Shown here: piece by piece, positions 17,869 to 27,184 of the stretch
Position numbering within the stretch: the stretch's first letter is position 1
How the letters are laid out: each line of letters begins with the position of its first letter
NCBI GenBank assembly: GCA_000163555.2
Contig: ADAC02000001.1
Span: 186,001 to 250,000, forward strand
Length of the DNA: 64,000 bases
From: an alpha proteobacterium HIMB114
Lineage (GTDB): Bacteria; Pseudomonadota; Alphaproteobacteria; Pelagibacterales; Pelagibacteraceae
Reading direction: 5' to 3'
Notes under the pieces: model-generated
The model's input: only the letters and a program-made list of their open reading frames with translations
The model's database searches: none
Told to the model about the DNA's origin: nothing
Translations under genes and position numbers: made by a program

Positions 17869-18914
17869 AAAGGACTCTTAATTTTATACTGACTAGCTAG
17901 TTTTTTTAATTCAATTACTGTTTCTTTAGATAAATTAATACCTGATCTTTTTAATCTCATTTCGTTAAGATACTCTGGCTCACCAGGATGTAAAATTTTT
18001 TTAAAACCTTTAGCTTTTTTTAATTGTTTAACCTGTTTAATTCCATATTCAATTTTTTTAATAAAATTTTTATGAGATTGAAAAAGATTTGTTCGCATGC
18101 AAATCATTAGATGTCCTACATTTGCTGGACCAGAAAAATCATTAATTGCATTTTTAACTTTTCCACTATGATTAGCGCCAGTAAATATACCTGCAACAAT
18201 ATCCATCATCCAAGATAATCCCGCACCTTTCATGCCACCAAAGGGCAACATAATACCTTCAAATGCTTTTTGCCCATCATTAGTTGGTTTGCCAAATTTA
18301 TCTAAAGCATAACCGAATGGGATTTTAATATTATTTTGAGCTGCAAATTTTAATTTTCCTCTTGCAACTGATGATGAAGCCATATCTAAAATAAATGGTT
18401 TATTTTTATTTTTTGTAGGACAACTAAATGCAAATGGACTTGTTCCAAAAAAAGGTGCCATAGCACCGTGAGGTGGAAGCGCTTTAGACGCATTAGTAAA
18501 AACCCAAGATATACAATTATTTTTAGCAGCTAATTCTAAATAATTAGCAGCCATTCCAAAATGATTACTATTGCTTATTCCTACTAAACCAATTCCATTT
18601 TTTTTAGCAAGCTGAATACATTTTTTCATTCCTTCATTAGCAGAAATAAATCCGAGCCCGTTATCACCATTTAAATGAAATGCACTTTGTGAGATTTTTT
18701 TAAATTTTAATTTTGGTTTTGGGTTGGCGGCGTTTTTATTTAATCTTTGAACGTACACTGGAAGTCTTACAATACCGTGAGACCATACCCCTCGCTCATC
18801 TGCTCTAACCAACATTTCAGACACAACTTTTGCGTTAATAGAGTTTAGTCCTACTTTTTTAAGTATTGCTTGAGTTAATGATTTAAGTTTATAGATTTTA
18901 ATTTTTTTTTGCAT
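17865..18914 (-). CDS. Ldh2/MdhII-family malate or lactate dehydrogenase
   Basis: This 349-residue NAD(P)-dependent enzyme belongs to the non-Rossmann Ldh_2 family, which includes malate, ureidoglycolate and sulfolactate dehydrogenases. The SHGIVRLPVYVQRL segment (catalytic His), GISNSNHFGMAANYLE, and PFILDMASSSVARGKL are family hallmarks. It is divergent from the first tricarboxylate-type transporter across IclR-like site 3, and convergent with the TcuA-like gene with a 4-base overlap. It would oxidise an S- or R-2-hydroxyacid from the pathway; which one is unknown. Confidence 0.88.
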   Translation of the reverse strand: MQKKIKIYKLKSLTQAILKKVGLNSINAKVVSEMLVRADERGVWSHGIVRLPVYVQRLNKNAANPKPKLKFKKISQSAFHLNGDNGLGFISANEGMKKCIQLAKKNGIGLVGISNSNHFGMAANYLELAAKNNCISWVFTNASKALPPHGAMAPFFGTSPFAFSCPTKNKNKPFILDMASSSVARGKLKFAAQNNIKIPFGYALDKFGKPTNDGQKAFEGIMLPFGGMKGAGLSWMMDIVAGIFTGANHSGKVKNAINDFSGPANVGHLMICMRTNLFQSHKNFIKKIEYGIKQVKQLKKAKGFKKILHPGEPEYLNEMRLKRSGINLSKETVIELKKLASQYKIKSPF

Positions 18915-18943
18915 TGCATTATCAAATTTTAATTTTGACTGTT

Positions 18944-18960
18944 GTTTTACATTGTGAAAT
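18944..18960. promoter_or_regulatory. Putative IclR operator, site 3
   Basis: GTTTTACATTGTGAAAT matches site 1 at 15 of 17 positions and sits in the divergent gap between the Ldh2-family gene and the binding-protein gene at 19024. Both genes could be controlled from it. Confidence 0.65.
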
Positions 18961-19023
18961 TTGTTTATTAACTATCATTATTAAATTTAATAATAACAAA
19001 CTTAACATAGGGGAATACAAAAA

Positions 19024-20082
19024 ATGTTAAACAAATTAATCGCTACATTAGTTGCTTCTGTCATGATGATCTCTTCTGCTTTTGCAGTTGATTATTCAGG
19101 CAAAACAGTAACAATGTGGATTCCATTCAAAGCTGGTGGTGGATCTGATACTTGGGCAAGAGCTTTAGCTCCAATCTTAAGTAAAAGTTTACCTGGCAAT
19201 CCGTCAGTTGTAGTTAAAAACGTAACTGAAGGAAAAGCAATCGGTGCTTCAAATAAATATTTTGCTGAACACGGTAAAGATAAAGACGGTGTTGTAGTAT
19301 TTGGTACTTCAGGATCGGTGCAATTACCTTTTATCTTCAAAGATAAAAGAGTTAGATACAGATACAAAGATATGTATCCGGTATTTGCAAGTGGTACTGG
19401 TGGAGTTGTTTACGTAAGAAGCGACTCTGGTGTTAAAGATATCATAAAAGATTTTAATAAAATAAAATCTTCTAAGTTGGTATATGGATCTCAAGGTAAA
19501 ACATCTTTAGATGCAGTTCCAATTTTAGCATTTGATATGTTAGGCATGAATACGAAAGTTGTTTACGGAATGAAAGGTAGAAAAGGTGGAAGAGCTGCTA
19601 TCCTTAGAGGCGAAACAACAATCGATTATCAAACGACTGCTTCATATTTAAAACACGTAAAACCACTTGTTGGAAAAGGTGAAATGGTACCTTTAATGAC
19701 TTGGGGTGCTTTAAAAAATGGAAAAGTAGTTAGAGATCCTAATTTTCCAAATTTACCTTCTTTCCCAGAAGTATACGAGAAAGTTACTGGTAAAAAATTT
19801 AAAGGCACAGAAGCTAAAGCTTGGACTGCAATGTTTACAGCAGGATTTGCAACACAAAAATATATTATGTTGCCAAAATCTGCAAAAGGTAGTGTAAAAA
19901 AAGCTTGGACTAAAGCGGCAGCGAATATTGTTAATGACCCTTCAGCAATGAAAGTGATTAACAAAAAGCTTGGAAAATATGACCAAGTTACTGGAAAAGC
20001 ATTGAAGCCAGCTCTTAAAAAAGCAACTTCAATCGACTCTGCTTCAAACAAGTTTTTACAAGCTTGGAAAGCTAAGAAGTAA
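19024..20082 (+). CDS. Tripartite tricarboxylate transporter-like binding protein
   Basis: This 352-residue periplasmic protein has a signal peptide ending near residue 21 (SSAFAVDYS). The early VTMWIPFKAGGGSDTWARALAPIL segment and the later DYQTTASYLKHVKPL region fit TctC-type (Bug) binding proteins, although the sequence is divergent. It is the ligand-capture component for the TctA-TctB fusion encoded downstream. A strong GGGG-type ribosome site precedes it, and a stable hairpin follows it. The ligand is probably a di- or tricarboxylate. Confidence 0.82.
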   Translation: MLNKLIATLVASVMMISSAFAVDYSGKTVTMWIPFKAGGGSDTWARALAPILSKSLPGNPSVVVKNVTEGKAIGASNKYFAEHGKDKDGVVVFGTSGSVQLPFIFKDKRVRYRYKDMYPVFASGTGGVVYVRSDSGVKDIIKDFNKIKSSKLVYGSQGKTSLDAVPILAFDMLGMNTKVVYGMKGRKGGRAAILRGETTIDYQTTASYLKHVKPLVGKGEMVPLMTWGALKNGKVVRDPNFPNLPSFPEVYEKVTGKKFKGTEAKAWTAMFTAGFATQKYIMLPKSAKGSVKKAWTKAAANIVNDPSAMKVINKKLGKYDQVTGKALKPALKKATSIDSASNKFLQAWKAKK

Positions 20083-20092
20083 TTTCTAAATA

Positions 20093-20120
20093 TTAGAGGG
20101 GCAATTATTTGCCCCTCTAA
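20093..20120 (+). terminator. Strong hairpin after the transporter binding-protein gene
   Basis: A perfect 12-bp stem (TTAGAGGGGCAA at 20093-20104, loop TTAT, TTGCCCCTCTAA at 20109-20120) lies ten bases past the stop and five bases before the next ATG. There is no run of T after it, so it may stabilise the upstream mRNA or hinder translation of the next gene rather than terminate fully. Confidence 0.75.
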
Positions 20121-20125
20121 ATTAT

Positions 20126-21256
20126 ATGAATCAAAACTCTGATATAGTTTTAAAAGATCACAAAATATTTTTTGTAGGTGGTACTGATTTTAAAATAAAT
20201 AATAAAGTTTTTAAAAGAGGGCAAATGTATGTTGAGTCCTTTAAGCCAAAAAATTCTAATGGAAAAAAAATTATTTTAATTCATGGTGGTGGCCAGTCAG
20301 GTGCAGGATTTATTTCAACTGCTGATGGTCGAAGAGGATGGTTACATAACTTTTTAGATAAAGGCTATGAAGTTTACATAGTTGATCAGCCAGGTAGAGC
20401 AAGATCTGGTTATTCAGAAAATTTATATGGCAAATACTTAGAAAGGGAAACAAATTTAGATGATGCTGAAAGACGCTTTACAGCAATGGCTGTAAAAGGA
20501 AATTGGCCTCAAGCAAAGACACATACACAGTGGCCTAGTAATGGCCTTAGAGGAGACCAGGTTTTTGAACAGTACATGGCCTCACAAGTAAATACGATGG
20601 CTGATAGAATTGATATTGAAGAAATGTCTAAAATTGCATTGTCAGACTTAATTGATCAAATAGGCGATACGGCAGTTTTAGGTCATAGCCAAGGAGGACC
20701 ATTTTGCTGGCTTGCTGCTGATGTTAGGCCGAAACAAGTAAAAGCATGTGTTGCCGTAGAACCTAACGGTCCACCTTTTTTTAATGTGTCTTATGGAGGT
20801 ATTCAACATTCGCACTTAGATAAACAAACTTTTAAAAAGAATGATTTTGATAAAGATTGGTACCAAACTAGTTCAGAACCAGATAGACCATGCGGTATAA
20901 CTTATTCTGCATTAACGTATGATCCACCACTCAAACAAGGTGAAAAATTAATACCGGAGATTGATACTCAAAAAACACCAGAAAATTTAGCACAATGTTT
21001 TTTGCAAAAAGAACCTGCAAGAAAACTGGTGAATTTAGCTAAAACCAATATCTTAATTTTGACTGCAGAATCCTCGTATCATGCTCCGTATGACCATGGG
21101 ACTAGTAATTTTTTAAAACAAGCTGGTGTTAATCATGATTTTATAAGATTAGAAGATCATGAAATTAAAGGAAATGGTCATATGATGATGCATGAAAAAA
21201 ATAGTAACGAAGTATCAAATTTTATTATGAATTGGCTAGATAAAAATTATGCATAA
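20126..21256 (+). CDS. Alpha/beta hydrolase
   Basis: This 376-residue hydrolase has the oxyanion segment LIHGGGQSGAGF, the nucleophile elbow GHSQGGPFCW (Ser about 186), and a late GNGHMMMHEKNS that probably carries the catalytic His. There is no signal peptide, so it is cytoplasmic. It sits between the binding protein and the TctAB fusion in one operon. It may therefore cleave an ester, lactone or C-C bond of the imported acid. The reaction itself is not identifiable. Confidence 0.83.
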   Translation: MNQNSDIVLKDHKIFFVGGTDFKINNKVFKRGQMYVESFKPKNSNGKKIILIHGGGQSGAGFISTADGRRGWLHNFLDKGYEVYIVDQPGRARSGYSENLYGKYLERETNLDDAERRFTAMAVKGNWPQAKTHTQWPSNGLRGDQVFEQYMASQVNTMADRIDIEEMSKIALSDLIDQIGDTAVLGHSQGGPFCWLAADVRPKQVKACVAVEPNGPPFFNVSYGGIQHSHLDKQTFKKNDFDKDWYQTSSEPDRPCGITYSALTYDPPLKQGEKLIPEIDTQKTPENLAQCFLQKEPARKLVNLAKTNILILTAESSYHAPYDHGTSNFLKQAGVNHDFIRLEDHEIKGNGHMMMHEKNSNEVSNFIMNWLDKNYA

Positions 21257-21318
21257 AGTATTTGATACAATTATTTTAAAAATAAGGTTTATATCCACAT
21301 TAACTAATTCTAAATTAA

Positions 21319-23325
21319 ATGATTGAATCTCTCTTAAGTGCACTTGTTACAGTTTTATCAGGTCAATCTTTTTTCTTTTTAATATTAGGTGTAGTTATTG
21401 GATTGATTGTTGGTGTCATACCAGGATTTGGTGGAACAGTGGGCTTGTCTTTACTGCTTCCATTTGTTTTTGGAATGGAACCAATTTCTGGAATTGCAAT
21501 GATGATGGGTTTACTATCGGTTGTAGCCACCTCTGATACATTTCCTGCCGTTTTAATTGGTGTGCCAGGTTCTGTATCTGCACAAGCTACTGTAATGGAT
21601 GGTTTTCCACTTGCGAAAAAAGGACAAGCAGCTCGTGCTTTATCCGCAGCTTTTTTTGCTTCATTATTTGGCGGTTTATTTGGGGCAACACTACTAACAA
21701 TGATTATTCAAATCGCTAAACCTATAATATTGGCATTTGGAACTGGTGAGATGCTGATGCTTGCGATTTTTGGAATTTCAATTGTAGGAACTCTTACAGG
21801 CTCAAGTATTGCAAAAGGTTTAGTAGCTGCATGTCTTGGTTTAATTATAGGAGCGATTGGTATTGCTCCTGCTACTTCAGAATATAGATTGGATATGAGT
21901 ACATTCTTAGATGTTCATAATCCAGTTGTTTCATATTTAAGTGGTGGGATACATTTGATGGTAATTGCAATATCAATTTTTGCTGTTCCTGAAATAGTTG
22001 AATTATTAAGAACAAATAAACCAGTCAGCGAAAAAGCAAGTTTAGAAAAGACTGGATGGGCACAAGGTTTTAAAGATTTTTTAGCAAATAAATTTTTAGT
22101 TTTGAGATGTTCATTTATTGGAAGTTTAATTGGGATGATACCAGGTATTGGTGGTTCATGCATTGATTGGATAAGTTATAGTCATGCCAAAACAACTGTA
22201 AAAGATGCTGATAATTTTGGTAAAGGAGATATCAGAGGTGTTATCGGTCCAGAATCTAGCTCTAACTCAAAAGAAGGTGGAGCTCTAATACCTACGTTGT
22301 TGTTTGGAATTCCAGGCTCTGGTGGAACAGCGGTATTGATGGGCGGGTTAATTTTACTTGGTGTTGATCCTGGAATACAGTTAATTGAAACAAAATTAGA
22401 TCTTGTTTATACAATTATTTGGTCTTTAGCAGTCGCAAATATTTTTGGAGCAATTATTTGCGCAACATTAGCAAAGCCAATATCAAATCTAACAACAATT
22501 AATTTTACTTTATTGGCTCCTTTTTTAATTTCTTTGATTTTGTTTGCTATTTTTAACTCCACAAGATCATGGGGTGACTTAATTTTTGCCCTTATGGTTG
22601 GAGTAATTGCGGTATTTATGAAGAGATTTGATTACTCAAGAGTAGCGTTAATGATTGGATTTGTTTTGAGCGATGGAATTGAAACAAATTTATATCAAAC
22701 TATGCAGTTTTATACTTTTGGAGAATTGATAACTCGTCCAATATTTATAGTCTTGATAATTATTGCACTATTATCAATTTACTCAGGAATTGTTGTGATT
22801 AGAAAATCTAGACAAATCAAAGGTGATGAGGTTTCCGCATTTAATTTCTCAAAAACTCCGCAGTGGATCTTTGTTATCCTTATGATGCTGATTTCAATTG
22901 GAACATTTTTAGCAACTAAAAACTTAGAATATTTAGGCATGGTTTATCCAGTCTCTGTTTCAGTAATAATGTTTGTTTTATCATTTACAATTGCAGTTCA
23001 AATGTACTTTTCAAATGAATATTCTTCAGTTTTATTTGACAACGAGCAAAGTCTTTTAAAACAAAAAGATCTTAGACCTTTTTGGCTACCTATATTTTGG
23101 TTTATCTCACCCCTATTATTATCAATATTTATTGGTTTTTATATTTCTATAGGATTGTTTGTAATAATATTCTTAATTAAGATAGCTAAAGTTAGTGTAA
23201 AGAAATCTATTATTGGAGGTATTGGGGTATGGATTGTCCTAGCGTTAATTTCACATTTTATGGTAATGGATTTTCCTCCAGGAATAATTCAAAGTTTTAT
23301 AGAATTACCTTGGCCAATTAACTAA
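21319..23325 (+). CDS. TctA-TctB fusion permease of a tripartite tricarboxylate transporter
   Basis: This 668-residue membrane protein joins two transporter parts. Residues 1 to about 490 are TctA-like: GLIVGVIPGFGGTVGLSLLLPF, the IGVPGSVSAQATVMDGFPLAKKG loop, and the repeat-half IPGIGGSCIDWISY with IPGSGGTAVLMGG. Residues from about 510 to the end form four further hydrophobic segments resembling the small TctB subunit. Fused TctA/TctB proteins are less common than separate ones; the second system here (37570-39575) is split. It probably imports a carboxylate with sodium or protons. Confidence 0.85.
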   Translation: MIESLLSALVTVLSGQSFFFLILGVVIGLIVGVIPGFGGTVGLSLLLPFVFGMEPISGIAMMMGLLSVVATSDTFPAVLIGVPGSVSAQATVMDGFPLAKKGQAARALSAAFFASLFGGLFGATLLTMIIQIAKPIILAFGTGEMLMLAIFGISIVGTLTGSSIAKGLVAACLGLIIGAIGIAPATSEYRLDMSTFLDVHNPVVSYLSGGIHLMVIAISIFAVPEIVELLRTNKPVSEKASLEKTGWAQGFKDFLANKFLVLRCSFIGSLIGMIPGIGGSCIDWISYSHAKTTVKDADNFGKGDIRGVIGPESSSNSKEGGALIPTLLFGIPGSGGTAVLMGGLILLGVDPGIQLIETKLDLVYTIIWSLAVANIFGAIICATLAKPISNLTTINFTLLAPFLISLILFAIFNSTRSWGDLIFALMVGVIAVFMKRFDYSRVALMIGFVLSDGIETNLYQTMQFYTFGELITRPIFIVLIIIALLSIYSGIVVIRKSRQIKGDEVSAFNFSKTPQWIFVILMMLISIGTFLATKNLEYLGMVYPVSVSVIMFVLSFTIAVQMYFSNEYSSVLFDNEQSLLKQKDLRPFWLPIFWFISPLLLSIFIGFYISIGLFVIIFLIKIAKVSVKKSIIGGIGVWIVLALISHFMVMDFPPGIIQSFIELPWPIN

Positions 23326-23328
23326 ATT

Positions 23329-24411
23329 ATGACTGATCAAATTAAAATTCCGTGTTTGTTTATGAGAGGTGGAACTTCAAGAGGTCCATATCTTTTAAAA
23401 TCTGATTTACCGGAAGATTTAAGTCAAAGAGATAAAATTTTATTAGCTATCATGGGATCACCTGATGTTAGACAAATTGATGGAATAGGTGGAGCTGATC
23501 CAGTTAAAAGTAAAGTTGCTATATTATCAAAGTCAGATGAAGAAGGTGTTGATGTGAATTATCATTTTGCACAGGTTAAAATAGATGAACCGATTGTAGA
23601 TACAAAGCCATCTTGTGGAAATATGTTAATTGGAGTTGGACCAGCTTCTATTGAAAGAGGCTTGGTTAAAGTAAGCGGAGATGAAACAAAAGTAACAATT
23701 CGAGATGTAAATACTGGAATGAAAATAGAAGAAATTGTTCAGACACCAGGCGGAGAGGTTTCTTATGATGGTGATTTTAAAATTGATGGAGTTCCAAACT
23801 CTGGAACACCTGTTGAAATTAGATTTTTAGATTCAATTGGATCTAAAACAAAAAAACTTTTCCCCACTGGAAACAAAATAGATAAAATTAATGGGAAAGA
23901 ATGTTCGCTCGTTGATGCTGCTATGCCAGTAGTTTTTTTCAGAGCAACAGATTTTGGAGTAACTGGAAATGAAAGTCATTTGGAATTAAATCAAAATCAA
24001 AACTTAATTGATGAAATGGGTAAAATAAGAATAGAACTTGGAAAAAGAATTGGATTTGGAGATGTAAGCAAATCTGTGATTCCAAAAGTAGCTTTAGTAT
24101 CAAAACCAGACAAGGGATCTATTAAATCAAGATATTTTATGCCATGGAGCTGTCATAACGGATATGCTATCACAGGATCAATTTGTTTAATGGCTGCTTC
24201 AAAATCAAGAGGCACTATTTGTTCTGAGTTTTATTCAGATTATTCTGATAAAGGTTCATTTGAAATTGAACATCCAACAGGTATTTCAAAACTAAATTTA
24301 GAAATTGATTATAAAGGTGATGAAATTATTAATTTAGTTGCTGGAACAACGAGGCACGCTAGACTAATCATGTCTGGAGACGTACACGTTCAAAAAAGTA
24401 AGTTAAAATAA
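23329..24411 (+). CDS. PrpF/GalD-family isomerase 1
   Basis: This 360-residue protein has the double DapF-like fold of the PrpF family (aconitate isomerase, 4-oxalomesaconate tautomerase). The start CLFMRGGTSRGPYLLKSDLPED resembles GalD, and the CGNMLIGVGPASIERGLV segment carries the Cys thought to be catalytic in PrpF. The HPTGISKLNLEI and GTTRHARLIMSGDVHV endings are family-typical. It starts three bases after the transporter fusion gene. It would move a double bond or interconvert cis and trans isomers of an unsaturated tricarboxylate. Confidence 0.85.
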   Translation: MTDQIKIPCLFMRGGTSRGPYLLKSDLPEDLSQRDKILLAIMGSPDVRQIDGIGGADPVKSKVAILSKSDEEGVDVNYHFAQVKIDEPIVDTKPSCGNMLIGVGPASIERGLVKVSGDETKVTIRDVNTGMKIEEIVQTPGGEVSYDGDFKIDGVPNSGTPVEIRFLDSIGSKTKKLFPTGNKIDKINGKECSLVDAAMPVVFFRATDFGVTGNESHLELNQNQNLIDEMGKIRIELGKRIGFGDVSKSVIPKVALVSKPDKGSIKSRYFMPWSCHNGYAITGSICLMAASKSRGTICSEFYSDYSDKGSFEIEHPTGISKLNLEIDYKGDEIINLVAGTTRHARLIMSGDVHVQKSKLK

Positions 24412-24512
24412 CGATAAAGTTAAATTATAGGTTGTTGATAGATGTTTATGCCACAGGGTAATTATAGCTCTTATTCTTGATTTTATTGTTTTATTTCAAT
24501 ATTTAGCTGTCC

Positions 24513-27179
24513 ATGAAAAGTTTAGATAGTTTTAAGTCTTTATCAGACTTGCAAGTTGGTTCAAAAAAATTCAAATATTATAATCTTAAAAAAGCAGCAC
24601 AAAATGGTTTGGATGGTACTGAAAAATTACCAAAATCGTTAAAAGTTGTTTTAGAAAACCTTTTAAGATTTGAAGACGATTTATCAGTTAATAAAGATCA
24701 AATTTTAGCTTTAAAAGAATGGCTAAAAAATAGGAAGTCGCCACAAGAAATAGCATACAGACCTGCAAGAGTTTTATTACAAGACTTTACTGGTATTCCT
24801 GCAGTTGCAGATTTAGCTGCAATGAGAGAAATCGTAAAAGAAAAAAACAAAGACCCAAATAAGATTAATCCATTATCACCAGTTGATCTAGTAATTGATC
24901 ACTCAGTTCAAGTTGATATCAATGGATCTAAAGATGCGCTTCAAAAAAATGTTGAAAAAGAGTTTGAAAGAAATGGTGAGAGATATTCTTTTTTAAAATG
25001 GGGACAGCAAGCTTTTAATAATTTAAGAATCGTCCCTCCAGGAACTGGAATTTGTCACCAGGTTAATCTTGAATTTTTGTCGAAGGTAGTTTGGACAGCA
25101 GATGTTAATGGAGAAACATATGCTTATCCAGATACACTAGTTGGGACAGACAGTCATACAACAATGGTTAATGGATTATCTGTTTTAGGTTGGGGCGTAG
25201 GTGGTATTGAAGCTGAAGCAGGAATGTTAGGACAACCTATATCAATGTTACTTCCTGAAGTTATTGGATTTGAAGTTAAGGGAAAATTACCTGAAGGTAC
25301 AACCGCGACTGACTTAGTTTTAACAGTTGTTAAAATTTTAAGAGACAAAGGAGTTGTAGGAAAGTTTGTTGAATTTTATGGAGAAGGCTTAAAGAATCTT
25401 ACATTAGCAGATAGAGCTACGATTGGAAATATGGCCCCTGAGTATGGAGCAACTTGTGGCTTCTTCCCAATTGATGATGAGACAATAAAATATTTAGAAT
25501 TATCTGGTAGAGATAATGAAACGATTGAACTTGTAAAACTTTATGCAAAAGAACAAGGTTTGTGGGCTGATGATAATGCAGTTTATACTGATACGGTATC
25601 TCTTGATATGTCAACTGTGGTTCCAACAATATCTGGACCTAAAAGACCACAAGATAAAGTATTACTGACTGAAGCTGCGGCTACGTTTAAAAATGTTTTA
25701 AAAGATATTTCAAAAAGAGATAACCCTAAGTCTGTTAAAGTTGAAAACAATGACTTTGAACTTGAAGACGGAAAAATCGTTATTGCGGCAATTACGTCCT
25801 GTACTAACACATCAAATCCTAGTGTTTTAGTTGGCGCTGGAATAGTTGCAAAAAAAGCAGCAGAGTTAGGTTTAAAATCTAAGCCTTGGGTTAGAACTTC
25901 ATTAGCGCCAGGTTCTCAAGTTGTTACGGACTACTTAAATAAAGCAGGCCTTACTCATTATTTGGATGAATTAGGTTTTAATACTGTTGGTTATGGTTGT
26001 ACGACTTGTATTGGTAATTCTGGTCCATTACCAGATGAGATAAATAACGCAATTTTAGATAACGATTTATTAGCTGTTTCAGTTTTATCTGGAAACAGAA
26101 ACTTCGAAGGTCGTATTAGTCCAGTGGTTAAAGCAAACTTTTTAGCATCACCACCACTCGTTGTTGCTTATGCAATTGCAGGATCAATGAATATTGATTT
26201 ATACAAAGATCCGATTGGACAAGACAAAGATGGAAAAGATGTGTTCCTTAAAGATATATGGCCAACAAATAAAGAAATTGAAGATACTCTAATGTCTTGC
26301 TTAGATGCTAACATGTTCAAATCTAGATATTCAAAAGTTTCCGAAGGTCCTAAAGAATGGCAATCAATTACTTCAGAAGAGTCTAGTATTTATTCTTGGG
26401 ATCCAGGTTCAACTTATGTAAAAAAACCACCATTTTTTGATGGTATGCCAGATGAGCCTGAAGGTTTTAAAGAAATTAAAGACGCTAGACCATTATTAAT
26501 TTTAGGAGATATGATTACAACTGATCATATATCACCCGCAGGATCTATTCCAAAAGATAGTCCAACAGGTAATTATTTTATGGAACATCAAATTCTTCAA
26601 AAAGATTTTAACTCTTATGGAGCAAGAAGAGGAAATCATGAAGTGATGATGAGAGGAACTTTTGGAAATATACGAATTAAAAATGAAATGGCTCCAGGTA
26701 CTGAAGGAGGATTTACTAAAATTTATCCTGAAGGAAAAGACGCAACAGTTTTTGATGCAGTCATGGAATATAAAAAAAGAGGAACACCACTTGTTGTTGT
26801 TGGTGGAAAACTTTATGGAACAGGGTCTTCAAGAGACTGGGCTGCAAAAGGCACTCAATTAGTAGGCGTTAAAGTTGTTATTGCTGAAAGTTTCGAAAGA
26901 ATTCATAGATCAAATTTAGTTGGAATGGGAGTTTTACCGTTACAATTTAAAGAAGGTATGGATAGAAAAAGTTTAAAATTAGTTGGATCTGAATTGATTA
27001 CAGTTATTGATGTGGAGAAAGGTTTAAAACCTCTTCAAGATGTTAAAGTTGAAATCAAATACGCTGATGGAACTGCAAAAACTATAGATACGACTTGTAG
27101 AATTGATACGGATAATGAAGTTTTATATTACATTAATGGTGGAATTCTTCAGTATGTTTTAAGAAACATGCTACAATAG
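24513..27179 (+). CDS. acnA: Aconitate hydratase AcnA
   Basis: This 888-residue [4Fe-4S] hydratase interconverts citrate, cis-aconitate and isocitrate. The cluster ligands are Cys430 (TSCTNTSNPS) and Cys496/Cys499 (GCTTCIGNSGPLPD). The swivel domain carries GDMITTDHISPAGSIP and GTGSSRDWAAKGTQLLG-like motifs with substrate-binding Ser and Arg residues. Length and motifs match housekeeping AcnA. It is preceded by a 101-base gap, so it probably has its own promoter. A second aconitase-family gene follows six bases later. Confidence 0.93.
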   Translation: MKSLDSFKSLSDLQVGSKKFKYYNLKKAAQNGLDGTEKLPKSLKVVLENLLRFEDDLSVNKDQILALKEWLKNRKSPQEIAYRPARVLLQDFTGIPAVADLAAMREIVKEKNKDPNKINPLSPVDLVIDHSVQVDINGSKDALQKNVEKEFERNGERYSFLKWGQQAFNNLRIVPPGTGICHQVNLEFLSKVVWTADVNGETYAYPDTLVGTDSHTTMVNGLSVLGWGVGGIEAEAGMLGQPISMLLPEVIGFEVKGKLPEGTTATDLVLTVVKILRDKGVVGKFVEFYGEGLKNLTLADRATIGNMAPEYGATCGFFPIDDETIKYLELSGRDNETIELVKLYAKEQGLWADDNAVYTDTVSLDMSTVVPTISGPKRPQDKVLLTEAAATFKNVLKDISKRDNPKSVKVENNDFELEDGKIVIAAITSCTNTSNPSVLVGAGIVAKKAAELGLKSKPWVRTSLAPGSQVVTDYLNKAGLTHYLDELGFNTVGYGCTTCIGNSGPLPDEINNAILDNDLLAVSVLSGNRNFEGRISPVVKANFLASPPLVVAYAIAGSMNIDLYKDPIGQDKDGKDVFLKDIWPTNKEIEDTLMSCLDANMFKSRYSKVSEGPKEWQSITSEESSIYSWDPGSTYVKKPPFFDGMPDEPEGFKEIKDARPLLILGDMITTDHISPAGSIPKDSPTGNYFMEHQILQKDFNSYGARRGNHEVMMRGTFGNIRIKNEMAPGTEGGFTKIYPEGKDATVFDAVMEYKKRGTPLVVVGGKLYGTGSSRDWAAKGTQLVGVKVVIAESFERIHRSNLVGMGVLPLQFKEGMDRKSLKLVGSELITVIDVEKGLKPLQDVKVEIKYADGTAKTIDTTCRIDTDNEVLYYINGGILQYVLRNMLQ

Positions 27180-27184
27180 CATGC

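Noticed and set aside
24412-24512. Possible fifth IclR-like site before acnA
   Set aside because: A TTTATTTCAATATTTAG stretch is present, but the right half lacks TGAAA and it is not palindromic.
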